Assembly (NCBI GenBank): GCA_019313505.1
Contig: JAFDBA010000062.1
Location: 1-23,986, forward strand
Direction: 5' to 3'
Length of the DNA stretch: 23,986 bases
Source: Deltaproteobacteria bacterium
GTDB lineage: Bacteria > Desulfobacterota > Desulfobacteria > Desulfobacterales > UBA11574
The translations under genes were made by a program, and so were the position numbers. The first letter of the stretch is position 1; every line of letters starts with the position of its first letter. Below, one piece after another: positions 1 to 8,398 of the stretch. Below the pieces are notes generated by a model. That model ran no database searches. It saw nothing but the letters and a program-made list of their open reading frames with translations, and was not told the DNA's origin.

Positions 1-1236
1 ATGTCTTTTGAATATTTTATAGGCGGTCGCTATCTAAAGGCCAAACAGAGAGAGACCTTCATTTCGTTAATTACCATGCTTTCCATTGCCGGGGTAACCG
101 TGGGGGTAATGGCATTGATCGTGGTAATAGCTGTAATGGCCGGATTTGAGTCCGATCTTAAGAACCGTATATTAGGGGTTGAATCGCACGTAGTGATAAT
201 GCGACACGGTAGTTCCTTTTCCGATTATCACAGAATATTGGGTCAGGTTGTTAATACGGTTGGGGTTGAGGCTGCCACACCTTTTATTTACACCCAGATC
301 ATGCTCCGTTCATCGTCAGGAGTATCCGGGGCTGTTTTAAGAGGAATAGATCCGGAATCGGCCGGCAGGGTAATAAAGGTTCTAGAAGGTCCACCTTTGC
401 TGAATATAGAAAAGATGCATCAGGAAAATGACAATACCGGTTCTGTGCCGGGTATTATTCTTGGCAATGAGCTTGCCAGGAATCTGGGTCTGGGCATGGG
501 TGATGCGGTCTACCTGATATCATCCCGGGGAATAATTTCTCCTATGGGATACCTGCCCGCCATGAAGCGTTTTCAAGTGGCGGGTATGTTCGAGTCGGGC
601 ATGTATGAATATGATGGATCCCTGGCTTACATCCATTTAAGTGACGCCCAAAAAATATTACGTATGGAAGATTCTGTTACAGGCATCGAAGTCAGGGTAC
701 ATGATATCTATAATGCAAGGCATATCGCAGATAAGATAGTTGCTGCCGTTGGATTTCCTTATTGGGCCAGGGACTGGATGCAGATGAATCAAAATCTGTT
801 TTCCGCTCTCAAGCTGGAAAAGACTGTTATGTTTATTATTTTGGCACTTATCGTTCTTGTTGCAGCTTTCAACATCGCAAGTACACTGATTATGATGGTG
901 ATGGGAAAGACCAAAGATATTGCCATATTAAAGGCCATGGGAGCCATGGATAGCAGTATCAGGAAAATATTTATCTTCAAGGGAATGATTATCGGTTTCG
1001 TAGGTACGTCCCTGGGTGTATGTCTTGGATTTATAGTGTGTAAGTTGCTGGAAAAATATAAGTTTATCGAACTTCCGGGAGATGTATACTATATCTCAAC
1101 CCTTCCGGTACGACTTGAGGCTCTGGATGTTTTTATAATAGCTGCCGCTTCAATGGTGATCTGTTTTATAGCCACACTCTATCCGGCGCGTCAGGCGTCC
1201 AAACTCAATCCCGTTGAGGCGATCCATTATGGTTGA
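1..1236 (+). CDS. lolC: Lipoprotein-releasing ABC transporter permease LolC/LolE
   Basis: Inner-membrane permease that, with the ATPase LolD, extracts lipoproteins from the inner membrane and hands them to the periplasmic carrier. The 411-residue protein has the MacB/FtsX-type layout. One membrane helix lies at about residues 21-47, followed by a large periplasmic domain to about 270. Three helices follow at about 274-300, 320-345 and 372-393. The C-terminal signature YPARQASKLNPVEAI is typical of the family. The frame opens with ATG at the first base of the window, so its ribosome site and promoter are outside and a longer N-terminus cannot be excluded. lolD overlaps its 3' end, which supports the pairing. 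Only one permease gene is visible, so it may act as a homodimer; LolC versus LolE cannot be decided from sequence alone. Confidence 0.93.
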   Translation: MSFEYFIGGRYLKAKQRETFISLITMLSIAGVTVGVMALIVVIAVMAGFESDLKNRILGVESHVVIMRHGSSFSDYHRILGQVVNTVGVEAATPFIYTQIMLRSSSGVSGAVLRGIDPESAGRVIKVLEGPPLLNIEKMHQENDNTGSVPGIILGNELARNLGLGMGDAVYLISSRGIISPMGYLPAMKRFQVAGMFESGMYEYDGSLAYIHLSDAQKILRMEDSVTGIEVRVHDIYNARHIADKIVAAVGFPYWARDWMQMNQNLFSALKLEKTVMFIILALIVLVAAFNIASTLIMMVMGKTKDIAILKAMGAMDSSIRKIFIFKGMIIGFVGTSLGVCLGFIVCKLLEKYKFIELPGDVYYISTLPVRLEALDVFIIAAASMVICFIATLYPARQASKLNPVEAIHYG

Positions 1237-1972
1237 CTCCGGGAACAACTGCAAGAAGTCTGATCAAGGCCGTTTCTTGTCGGTTCAAGGCCTATGTAAG
1301 AGTTTCAACAACCGCGGTAGTTGTATTGATATCTTAAAACGGGTCAACCTTGATTTGAACGCCGGAGAAACCCTGGCAATAGTCGGAGCGTCGGGTATCG
1401 GCAAGTCTACGCTGCTCTACCTGCTGGGAGCGCTCGACCGGCCCGATAGCGGGACATATCTTTTCCAGGGTGAAGATATCTTTCTTTTTGATAATACAAG
1501 GCTGGCACAATTTCGGAACGGGTCTATTGGTTTTATATTTCAGTTTCATTATCTGCTTCCAGAGTTTTCCGCTCTTGAAAATGCCATGATGCCGGCACTG
1601 ATTAAAGGGCTGGGAAAACAAAAAGCCAGGGATGCTGCAGAGGCGATTCTTGTCAGGGTAGGACTTAAAGACAGGTTAAATTTCAGAGTCGGAAAGCTTT
1701 CAGGGGGCGAACAGCAACGGGTTGCGCTTGCCAGAGCTCTTGTTCTCAATCCGGTTATTCTTTTGGCCGATGAACCCTCGGGTAATCTTGACAAGGAAAG
1801 CAGCGAGCGCGTCCATAGCCTGCTTATGGAGTTAAACAAAGAGTTTTGTATGACTCTAGTAGTGGTGACACACAACGTGGAACTTGCGTCCTATATGTCA
1901 CGCAGCATGACGATCATCGACGGACAGCTGGTAAAATTTGGGGATTATGGATCTAAGGATCAGGGTAATTAG
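1229..1972 (+). CDS. lolD: Lipoprotein-releasing ABC transporter ATPase LolD
   Basis: Cytoplasmic ATPase subunit powering LolC/E. It has every ABC hallmark: Walker A GASGIGKST at about residues 53-61, signature LSGGEQQR, Walker B VILLADEPSGNLD and an H-loop His in VVVTHN. The 247-residue length fits LolD. A TTG start at 1214 would be possible, but ATG 1229 is preferred because GAGG lies 9 bases upstream (1216-1219). It overlaps the permease stop by 8 bases, a translational-coupling arrangement. The ATPase-permease adjacency and the following bamA support LolD rather than another MacB-type ATPase. Confidence 0.94.
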   Translation: MVDSGNNCKKSDQGRFLSVQGLCKSFNNRGSCIDILKRVNLDLNAGETLAIVGASGIGKSTLLYLLGALDRPDSGTYLFQGEDIFLFDNTRLAQFRNGSIGFIFQFHYLLPEFSALENAMMPALIKGLGKQKARDAAEAILVRVGLKDRLNFRVGKLSGGEQQRVALARALVLNPVILLADEPSGNLDKESSERVHSLLMELNKEFCMTLVVVTHNVELASYMSRSMTIIDGQLVKFGDYGSKDQGN

Positions 1973-1979
1973 GAGTTCT

Positions 1980-4604
1980 ATGTTAAGACGCTTATGCTTG
2001 ATTATTATCGCAATACTGTGCTTTTTCCCGAATACGGCACGTTCTTTAGAAACAGTACGAGTGGTGGTATTACCATTTAAAATACATGCTGTTAAAGATC
2101 TTTCATATATGCAAACCGAGATTTCGGATATGATCAAAAGAGACCTCAAACAGGACGGTGCTATTATACTGGAACCGGAAATTATTTCTGATCTTGCATG
2201 GGAGAAAGTTGCTGAAACCGTCGAAGGAATCCGGAATTTTGGTGTTAAAAGCGATGCCGACTATGTTATCTGGGGCAGCTTGACCTGTATCGGGCAACAA
2301 TTCAGCCTGGATGCAAAGATGATAAAATCTTCTGGAGAAGGTTCTGTCGGTGTTTTTGTTAAAGAAGGCCGGGGCATAGAAAATGTGCTCGGAATCGTGA
2401 AGCAGCTCGTCCGGGATATAAGCATGAAACTTTTTAAGCGGGAAAAGGTTGCCAAAGTGCTTATTACCGGTAATAAGCGTATAGAGGGAGACGCTATCAA
2501 AAAGATTATAAAAACAAAGCCCGGCGACGTATATCTTGCCAAAAGCCTTTCCCAAGATCTTAAAGCTGTACATTCAATGGGATATTTTGAGGATATCCGG
2601 ATTGAGGCCGAAGAAAGCCCCCAGGGCAAGGTAATAATATTTAAGATAAAGGAAAAACCGACTATCCGGATTATTCGTTTCAAAGGAAATAAGGTCTACA
2701 AGGACGACGAGATCAAAGAAAACTTAAGTATTCGGACAGGTTCAATACTGAATACATTTAAGGTTCGCGGTAACATTAAACTGATAGAAGAGCTTTATAA
2801 AGAAAAGAGCTATCATAATGTAAAAGTTACTTACAATATTCAACAGCTGGAAAATAATCAGGCTGATCTAGAATTCGTTATCCAAGAGGGTGGAAAAGTC
2901 CTGATAAGGCATATCATATTTGAAGGGAACAACGCTTATGCCGAAAAGAAACTGAAAAAAATGCTAACGGTGTCTGAAAAGGGTTTTTTTTCGTGGATGA
3001 CCTCATCCGGAGACCTGAACAGGGAGGATCTCGAGCAGGATATCGCCAAACTTTCAGCTTTTTATTACAACAACGGTTATATCCAGGCCAGGGTAGGGGA
3101 ACCGCAAATTGAATATCAGGGAGACTGGATAGATATTACAATAAAAATTGATGAAGGGCCACGGTTCAAGGTCGGGGAGGTGGATATAACCGGTGACCTT
3201 GTTTTATCCGAGGAGGAATTAAAGAAAAAACTAAAAATTACGAAAGAAACCTATTATAATCGTGAAGTCGTGCGTAACGATGTACTGGCCCTTACGGATC
3301 TATACTCGGATGAGGGTTATGCCTATGCCGAAATATCTCCCAGGATTGACAAAAAAATCGATGAATTGATGGTTAATATTGCCTACGTTGTCACAAAACG
3401 CAAACAGGTCTATTTTGAAAACATTAATATCGGCGGGAACACAAAGACCAGGGACAAGGTTATCCGGCGTGAACTTAAGGTGTATGAACAGGAACTTTTC
3501 AGCGGTAAGGGGCTAAAAAGGAGCGTACGCAACCTTTACAGGCTCGATTATTTCGAGGACATAAAGGTTGACACTGTCAAGGGGAGTGCCGACGACAAAA
3601 TGATTTTAAAAATCGATGTTACTGAAAAGCCCACCGGCACTTTTTCCTTTGGTGCTGGTTACAGCAGCGTGGAAAATGTTTTTGGCATGGCTTCCATTAC
3701 CCAGAGGAACTTTTTGGGGCGTGGCCAGATCCTTAAACTTGATGCCGAATTAGGAGGGACGACAACCCTGTATAGACTGAATTTTACTGAACCATGGCTG
3801 TTTGATATTCCTTTGTCAGCAAGATTTGATCTGTATGACTGGGATACCGATTATGATGATTACGACAAGCACAGTCAGGGAGGGGGTGTAAAGTTCAGCT
3901 ACCCTGTTTTTGATTTTGTGCGTGCATCTGTTGGTTATAATTATGAAGTTGCAGATATAGATAATATTTCAGAGTCAGCTTCGGAATCGATAAAAGAGCT
4001 GGAGGGCAAGAATACAATAAGCAGCATAACCACCGGGTTGATTTACGACTCGAGGAACAAGCTTTATAATCCCACAAAAGGATCCAGGCACAGTATAACG
4101 GTGGAATATGCCGGCTTTGGTGGAGATATCGCCTTTACAAAATATCTGGCGGAAACCGGGTGGTACGTACCTGTGTTCTGGGATATCGTTACTTTTCTCC
4201 ACGGCGAAACCGGTTATGTCCATGAGAATTCTGGCGGAGATCTTCCTGATTATGAACGATTTTACCTGGGAGGTCTAAACTCATTGCGCGGCTATGACTG
4301 GAGAGAGGTGTACGTTTTAGATGAAAACGGGGATGAAATAGGGGGAGACAAATATGTGCAATTTAATGTAGAAATTATGTTTCCCCTGCTCAAAAAGGAA
4401 GGGCTTGTTGGTCTTCTCTTTTATGATACGGGAAATGTTTATAATGATCATGAGAGCATAGACCTTGGCGATCTAAGAAAAACCGCGGGATTCGGTTTCA
4501 GATGGTATTCTCCCATGGGCCCTATCCGTCTTGAGAGGGGGTACATAATTGATAGCGAGGGATCAGGGGGACAGTGGGAATTTGGAATGGGCGGGGCTTT
4601 TTGA
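1980..4604 (+). CDS. bamA: Outer membrane beta-barrel assembly factor BamA with extra N-terminal domain
   Basis: Core of the BAM complex, which folds barrel proteins into the outer membrane. ATG 1980 is chosen over a TTG at 1938 because it follows TAGGAG at 1970-1975 and begins a signal peptide (MLRRLCLIIIAILCFFPNTA). The mature 874-residue product then has a domain of about 125 residues (about 25-152) with a VVVLPF start, resembling TolB-N/CsgG-like folds. Five POTRA domains follow at about 156-226, 228-304, 305-394, 395-474 and 475-551, each opening with a strand such as VLITGNKRI or IIRFKGNKV. The C-terminal barrel starts at about 552, has the L6 motif LRGYDW, and ends in a terminal Phe, as barrel substrates do. 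E. coli BamA is about 810 residues, so the excess is the N-terminal domain. The SD overlaps the lolD stop, implying co-expression. Confidence 0.96.
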   Translation: MLRRLCLIIIAILCFFPNTARSLETVRVVVLPFKIHAVKDLSYMQTEISDMIKRDLKQDGAIILEPEIISDLAWEKVAETVEGIRNFGVKSDADYVIWGSLTCIGQQFSLDAKMIKSSGEGSVGVFVKEGRGIENVLGIVKQLVRDISMKLFKREKVAKVLITGNKRIEGDAIKKIIKTKPGDVYLAKSLSQDLKAVHSMGYFEDIRIEAEESPQGKVIIFKIKEKPTIRIIRFKGNKVYKDDEIKENLSIRTGSILNTFKVRGNIKLIEELYKEKSYHNVKVTYNIQQLENNQADLEFVIQEGGKVLIRHIIFEGNNAYAEKKLKKMLTVSEKGFFSWMTSSGDLNREDLEQDIAKLSAFYYNNGYIQARVGEPQIEYQGDWIDITIKIDEGPRFKVGEVDITGDLVLSEEELKKKLKITKETYYNREVVRNDVLALTDLYSDEGYAYAEISPRIDKKIDELMVNIAYVVTKRKQVYFENINIGGNTKTRDKVIRRELKVYEQELFSGKGLKRSVRNLYRLDYFEDIKVDTVKGSADDKMILKIDVTEKPTGTFSFGAGYSSVENVFGMASITQRNFLGRGQILKLDAELGGTTTLYRLNFTEPWLFDIPLSARFDLYDWDTDYDDYDKHSQGGGVKFSYPVFDFVRASVGYNYEVADIDNISESASESIKELEGKNTISSITTGLIYDSRNKLYNPTKGSRHSITVEYAGFGGDIAFTKYLAETGWYVPVFWDIVTFLHGETGYVHENSGGDLPDYERFYLGGLNSLRGYDWREVYVLDENGDEIGGDKYVQFNVEIMFPLLKKEGLVGLLFYDTGNVYNDHESIDLGDLRKTAGFGFRWYSPMGPIRLERGYIIDSEGSGGQWEFGMGGAF

Positions 4605-4625
4605 TAACTATGAATGTTTAGATAA

Positions 4626-4649
4626 TTGAGTGGTTGAGCAGTTGAGTTG
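4626..4649. repeat. Imperfect 8-bp tandem repeat (TTGAGnnG x3)
   Basis: Three consecutive octamers TTGAGTGG, TTGAGCAG and TTGAGTTG lie in the 125-bp gap between bamA and the skp-like gene. No function can be assigned. Confidence 0.6.
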
Positions 4650-4658
4650 TAAATGTAG

Positions 4659-4677
4659 CACAGGCTTTTAGCTTGTG
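4659..4677. repeat. Small hairpin in bamA-skp gap
   Basis: CACAGGCT and AGCTTGTG form an 8-bp stem with one G-T type pair around a TTT loop. No T-run follows, so it is not a convincing rho-independent terminator. It could be a small interspersed palindrome or an mRNA processing/stability structure. Confidence 0.5.
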
Positions 4678-4705
4678 AATGACCAATGATCAATGACAAA
4701 TGAAC
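4678..4705. repeat. Imperfect 7-bp tandem repeat (AATGAnn x4)
   Basis: Four heptamers AATGACC, AATGATC, AATGACA and AATGAAC run in tandem just before the ribosome site of the skp-like gene. A related string (ATGACAAATGAA) recurs between lpxA and lpxI near 7574. The array supplies an ATG at 4700 in frame with skp, but the SD-preceded ATG 4730 is the better start. Confidence 0.6.
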
Positions 4706-4729
4706 AGACTATTTCTGAAGGAGGATAAA

Positions 4730-5296
4730 ATGCGAACTTGTAAAGGGACTTTTATGGCAATAGTTATTTGTTTTTGTTTGCTCGCTGCTGCCTCTTCTTA
4801 TGGGGCAGATGTTGCCAAAATAGGTATTGTAAATTTTCAGAGAATTCTTGAGACGTCAAGTACCGGAAAAAAGGCGATGGCTGAAGTCAATAAACGGGGG
4901 AAAAAGATAGAAGCTGATCTCAAGAAAAAGGGAGAGGCAATCGAAGCAATAAAAAAGAAGCTTGAACGTGAATCTCTTGTGATGAGCAAGGAAATGCGGG
5001 AAGAGAAAGAACGTGAAATAAGAATAAATATCAATGACTTTAAATCGTTACAGAAAAAACATGTAGCTGAGTTCAAGGATCATGAAAAAAAACTTGTAGG
5101 CCAAATTCAAAGAGAGGTTCTACAGATTATTACTGAAATGGGTAAAAAGGAAGGTTTTCTTATTATCCTTGAAAAACGAGAAGCCGGAGTGATGTATTTC
5201 CCAAACACAATCGATATAACCGACCGGGTAATCCAGAAATACAATACCAGTTTTGCCGGTAAAGCTGAAAAGGATAAAAGTACAAAGCAAAAATAA
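4730..5296 (+). CDS. skp: OmpH/Skp family periplasmic chaperone
   Basis: Periplasmic chaperone that holds unfolded outer-membrane proteins on the way to BamA. The 188-residue product has a signal peptide (residues 1 to about 26, ending SSYGA). A short strand segment VAKIGIVNFQRILETSSTGK follows, typical of the OmpH N-terminus. Next come long, Lys/Glu-rich helices at about 40-130 that should form the coiled-coil tentacles. The C-terminal strand VMYFPNTIDITDRVI matches the family's end. ATG 4730 is chosen because it follows a strong AAGGAGG at 4718-4724; an in-frame ATG at 4700 lacks this and would spoil the signal peptide. Position between bamA and lpxD is the classic one for skp. Confidence 0.93.
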   Translation: MRTCKGTFMAIVICFCLLAAASSYGADVAKIGIVNFQRILETSSTGKKAMAEVNKRGKKIEADLKKKGEAIEAIKKKLERESLVMSKEMREEKEREIRININDFKSLQKKHVAEFKDHEKKLVGQIQREVLQIITEMGKKEGFLIILEKREAGVMYFPNTIDITDRVIQKYNTSFAGKAEKDKSTKQK

Positions 5297-5326
5297 AATA
5301 AACAAAGTCGCTTGGTATAATTTAAA

Positions 5327-6373
5327 ATGGAACTATTACTGACCAGGATAGCCGAAGTTGTTAAAGGCGAGATAAAAGGGGATAAGAATAAAAATATTTG
5401 TGGAGTTGCACCTTTTGATGATGCTAAAGGTGATGAAATAACATTTGCCGGTGGCGCAAAATTTTTAAAAAAGATTGATGAGACAGGTGCCGGGGCGGTT
5501 ATTGTTCCACGGGATTTTCAAGCTTCTACAAAAAACATTCTACGGGTGGATAATCCCCAGCTTGCTTTTGCCATGGTTTCGAACCTTTTTTATTCCCCTT
5601 TAAAACCGGAACCGGGTATAAGTTCATTCTCATATATCGGCAAAAACTTTTTATGCGACCGGGAAGCGTCGATAGCTCCTTTTGTCGTGATTGGGAATAA
5701 CGTCACTGTTGGTCATTGTGTGGTACTTCATCCCAACGTGGTTATCGGCGACAATGTTGTCATCGGAAACGATGTTATGATTTACCCCAATGTGACAATT
5801 CTTGAGCGCTGCAAAATAGGGAACCGGGTGATAATACATGCCGGGACAGTTATCGGGAGTGATGGCTTCGGTTTTGCTCCTGACGGAAAAAAGTATTACA
5901 AGATTCCCCATACCGGTATTGTCCAAATAGATGACGATGTGGAAATTGGTGCCGGGAATACAATTGACAGAGCCACTTTTGGTAAAACATGGATAAAAAG
6001 CGGAGTTAAAACAGATAACCTTGTTCACATTGCACACAATGTGATCGTGGGTGAAAATAGTGTTCTTGTGGCCCAGGTTGCAATTGGAGGGAGTGTTAGC
6101 ATCGGGAAAAACGCCATACTGGCAGGACAGGCAGCAATTGCGGACCATCTGATTCTGGGGGATGATGTGACCGTCGTCGGCCAGTCCGGAGTTGCAAAGT
6201 CGGTGCCCAGCGGTGAAACAGTGTCAGGATCACCTGCAATACCTCATCGACTGTGGCTAAGAGTACAAAAGATTCTACCCAGGCTTCCGGAGCTTAAAAA
6301 GAAGCTGGAGGAAATCGAAAAAAGATTAAAGAAAATTGAGAGGTCGGAGAGGGAAAATGGAAAAAACTTTTGA
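5327..6373 (+). CDS. lpxD: UDP-3-O-(3-hydroxyacyl)glucosamine N-acyltransferase LpxD
   Basis: Adds the second hydroxyacyl chain, at N2 of the glucosamine, in lipid A synthesis, using acyl-ACP in the cytoplasm. The 348-residue product has the N-terminal uridine-binding domain (about 1-100), then a left-handed beta helix of hexapeptide repeats (about 105-290). It ends in a charged helical tail. The catalytic His corresponds to His237 in the motif HIAHN, and a second conserved His lies in AIADH (about 274). The gene is 30 bp after skp. Its ribosome site is weak. Its end overlaps fabZ by 17 bases. Confidence 0.96.
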   Translation: MELLLTRIAEVVKGEIKGDKNKNICGVAPFDDAKGDEITFAGGAKFLKKIDETGAGAVIVPRDFQASTKNILRVDNPQLAFAMVSNLFYSPLKPEPGISSFSYIGKNFLCDREASIAPFVVIGNNVTVGHCVVLHPNVVIGDNVVIGNDVMIYPNVTILERCKIGNRVIIHAGTVIGSDGFGFAPDGKKYYKIPHTGIVQIDDDVEIGAGNTIDRATFGKTWIKSGVKTDNLVHIAHNVIVGENSVLVAQVAIGGSVSIGKNAILAGQAAIADHLILGDDVTVVGQSGVAKSVPSGETVSGSPAIPHRLWLRVQKILPRLPELKKKLEEIEKRLKKIERSERENGKNF

Positions 6374-6803
6374 TATTCAAAAAATTATGAACTTATTACC
6401 TCACCGGTATCCATTCATCATGATTGATCGAATACTTGAACTTGTCCCAGGCGAGAAGGTGGTTGCTCTTAAAAACGTAACCATCAACGAACCTTTTTTC
6501 CAGGGTCATTTCCCTGGGAATCCGATTATGCCAGGAGTACTTATCATCGAAGCCATGGGCCAGGCCGGAGCTGTGCTGGCTGCTAAATCCCTGCCTGGGG
6601 GACAGCAAGATTCGTTGATATATTTTATGTCGATGGATAAGGTCAAATTCCGGCAACCTGTTGTTCCCGGCGATCAGATTATATTTGAGATGAGATTTTT
6701 AAAAAAGCGCGCAAAGGTGTTCAAGATGTCCGGTGTTGCCCTTGTTGATGGAAAACGTGTGGCTGAAGCTGAACTGATGGCTTCTTTTGGAGAAAAGCAA
6801 TGA
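6357..6803 (+). CDS. fabZ: (3R)-hydroxyacyl-ACP dehydratase FabZ
   Basis: Hot-dog-fold dehydratase of fatty acid elongation. Embedded in the lpx operon, it competes with LpxA/LpxD for hydroxyacyl-ACP and so helps balance phospholipid against lipid A. The 148-residue product has the N-terminal LLPHRYPF motif (13-20). The active-site His51 lies in QGHFPGNPIMPG and Glu65 in IIEAMGQ. ATG 6357 is chosen because GGAGAGGG lies just upstream and the preceding in-frame residues (MRGRRGK) do not fit the family. It overlaps lpxD upstream and lpxA downstream (ATGA). Confidence 0.96.
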   Translation: MEKTFDIQKIMNLLPHRYPFIMIDRILELVPGEKVVALKNVTINEPFFQGHFPGNPIMPGVLIIEAMGQAGAVLAAKSLPGGQQDSLIYFMSMDKVKFRQPVVPGDQIIFEMRFLKKRAKVFKMSGVALVDGKRVAEAELMASFGEKQ

Positions 6804-7570
6804 TACATGCAACAGCGATTATAGATTCAAAGGCCGAGCTGGGTTCTAACGTGGAGGTCGGGCCATATTCCATTATCGGGCAAAATGTGTCTATCGGAGC
6901 CGGAACCGTTATCGGTCCACATGTCATTATTGAACCTTATGTTAACATTGGCCAGGATTGTCATATATTTCAGTATGCCGCCATAGGGGCTGTTCCCCAG
7001 TCGTTGAAATTTAAGGGTGAAAAGACCGATGTTAAGATTGGATCCGGAACTATTATACGCGAATTTGTCACAATTCACAGAGGAACAGGATTCGGCGGAG
7101 GCATCACTGAAATCGGTGAAGAGAACTTTTTAATGGCCTATACCCATATTGCCCATGATTGTATCACCGGAAAAAAAGTTATTTTTGCAAACAACGCAAC
7201 ACTTGCCGGACATATCATTGTAGGTGATAATGCCACCATTGGCGGACTGGTGGCAATACACCAGTTTGTCCGGATCGGCGATTATGCATACGTGGGCGGA
7301 AAATCAGCGGTGGTAAAAGATATCCCACCCTATGTTATTGCAGCTGGTGACAGGGCAAAACTGCATGGATTGAACAGTGTTGGGTTGAAACGCCATGGGT
7401 TTTCACAAGAGACATTATCTTTATTAAAAAAAGCTTACAGGATTATTTTCCGCATCGGGATTACCCTAAATGAGGCAATAGAAAGAGTCAAAGCGGAGGT
7501 GGAACAGGCTCCCGAGGTGGTCAATCTGATCGATTTTATAAAATCTTCCCGACGCGGGATTACAAGATGA
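6800..7570 (+). CDS. lpxA: UDP-GlcNAc (or GlcNAc3N) acyltransferase LpxA
   Basis: First enzyme of lipid A synthesis, placing a 3-hydroxyacyl chain on position 3 of the UDP-sugar. The 256-residue product is a left-handed beta helix of hexapeptide repeats followed by a helical C-terminus. The catalytic base is His119 in THIAHDC (E. coli His125). Gly167 in YVGGKS aligns with the E. coli acyl-chain ruler Gly173, a state that allows a long (about C14) chain. The start overlaps the fabZ stop as ATGA. Whether the acceptor is UDP-GlcNAc or UDP-GlcNAc3N is open, given the oxidoreductase two genes downstream. Confidence 0.96.
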   Translation: MIHATAIIDSKAELGSNVEVGPYSIIGQNVSIGAGTVIGPHVIIEPYVNIGQDCHIFQYAAIGAVPQSLKFKGEKTDVKIGSGTIIREFVTIHRGTGFGGGITEIGEENFLMAYTHIAHDCITGKKVIFANNATLAGHIIVGDNATIGGLVAIHQFVRIGDYAYVGGKSAVVKDIPPYVIAAGDRAKLHGLNSVGLKRHGFSQETLSLLKKAYRIIFRIGITLNEAIERVKAEVEQAPEVVNLIDFIKSSRRGITR

Positions 7571-7580
7571 CCCATGACAA

Positions 7581-8393
7581 ATGAATGTTATGCGGATAGG
7601 ACTTATTGCAGGGGGGGGACAGTTCCCCATCATTTTTTCAAAAAAGGCAAAATCCAAGGGATTTGTCATTTATGCAGTTGCTTATAATAATGAGACGGAT
7701 CCTGTCCTGAAAGAGCATGTTGATACTATTGAATGGATCCATCTCGGGCAGATAAAGCGTATTATAAAGTTTTTTAAAAAGAACGCTGTCAGTCAGGCTG
7801 TTATGATGGGCACCATAACAAAGACCAGGATGTTTTCGGATGTAAGGCCTGACATCAAAGCTATTTCCCTTATTGCCGGTATGGGTCATACCCATGATGA
7901 CGGGTTGCTAAGGAGTTTTGTAGCACTTCTCGAAAAAGAAGGTATTGAAATAAAGTCATCAACATTTTTGCTGCCGGATCTCCTGGCGCAGAAAGGATGC
8001 TGGACAAAACGGAAGCCGACCCGGTCCGAGAAGAATGATATCATGGTCGGTTGGAGAGTGGCAAAGGAGATCGGGCGTCTTGATATCGGTCAGTGTGTGG
8101 TGGTCGGAGGCGGGTCTGTTCTGGCAGTAGAGGCTATTGATGGAACCGATGCTACCATAATGCGGGGCGGAAAGCTTGGCAAAGGAACTGCTGTGGTTGT
8201 CAAAGTTTGCAAGCCTGACCAGGACATACGATTCGATATCCCTGCGATTGGTATGCAAACAATTAAGACCATGTATGAAGCAGAAGCAGGGGTGCTCGTT
8301 GTTGAAGCCGGAAAAGCGATTGTTTTTGACCGGGAAGAGATGATCCACATGGCGGACGAGTGTGGTATTGCCGTAGTTGCTATGGAAAAGTAA
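7581..8393 (+). CDS. lpxI: UDP-2,3-diacylglucosamine pyrophosphatase LpxI
   Basis: Hydrolyses UDP-2,3-diacylglucosamine to lipid X and UMP. It is the LpxI (DUF1009) enzyme, unrelated to LpxH and used in alphaproteobacteria and many Desulfobacterota. The 270-residue product starts with the family motif IGLIAGGGQFP and contains MGTITKTRMF, IGQCVVVGGGSVLAVEAIDG and MQTIKTMYEAEAGVLVVEAG, all typical. Starts at ATG 7581 and ATG 7590 are both possible; neither has a clear SD. The gene sits between lpxA and lpxB, supplying the step between their reactions; no lpxH is present in the window. Confidence 0.94.
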   Translation: MNVMRIGLIAGGGQFPIIFSKKAKSKGFVIYAVAYNNETDPVLKEHVDTIEWIHLGQIKRIIKFFKKNAVSQAVMMGTITKTRMFSDVRPDIKAISLIAGMGHTHDDGLLRSFVALLEKEGIEIKSSTFLLPDLLAQKGCWTKRKPTRSEKNDIMVGWRVAKEIGRLDIGQCVVVGGGSVLAVEAIDGTDATIMRGGKLGKGTAVVVKVCKPDQDIRFDIPAIGMQTIKTMYEAEAGVLVVEAGKAIVFDREEMIHMADECGIAVVAMEK

Positions 8394-8398
8394 AGGTT

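Noticed and set aside
4605..4729. Rho-independent terminator after bamA
   Set aside because: The hairpin at 4659-4677 is weak and lacks a following T-run.
5651..6148. 165-residue minus-strand open frame opposite lpxD
   Set aside because: It is a shadow of the hexapeptide-repeat codons of lpxD with no recognisable domain.
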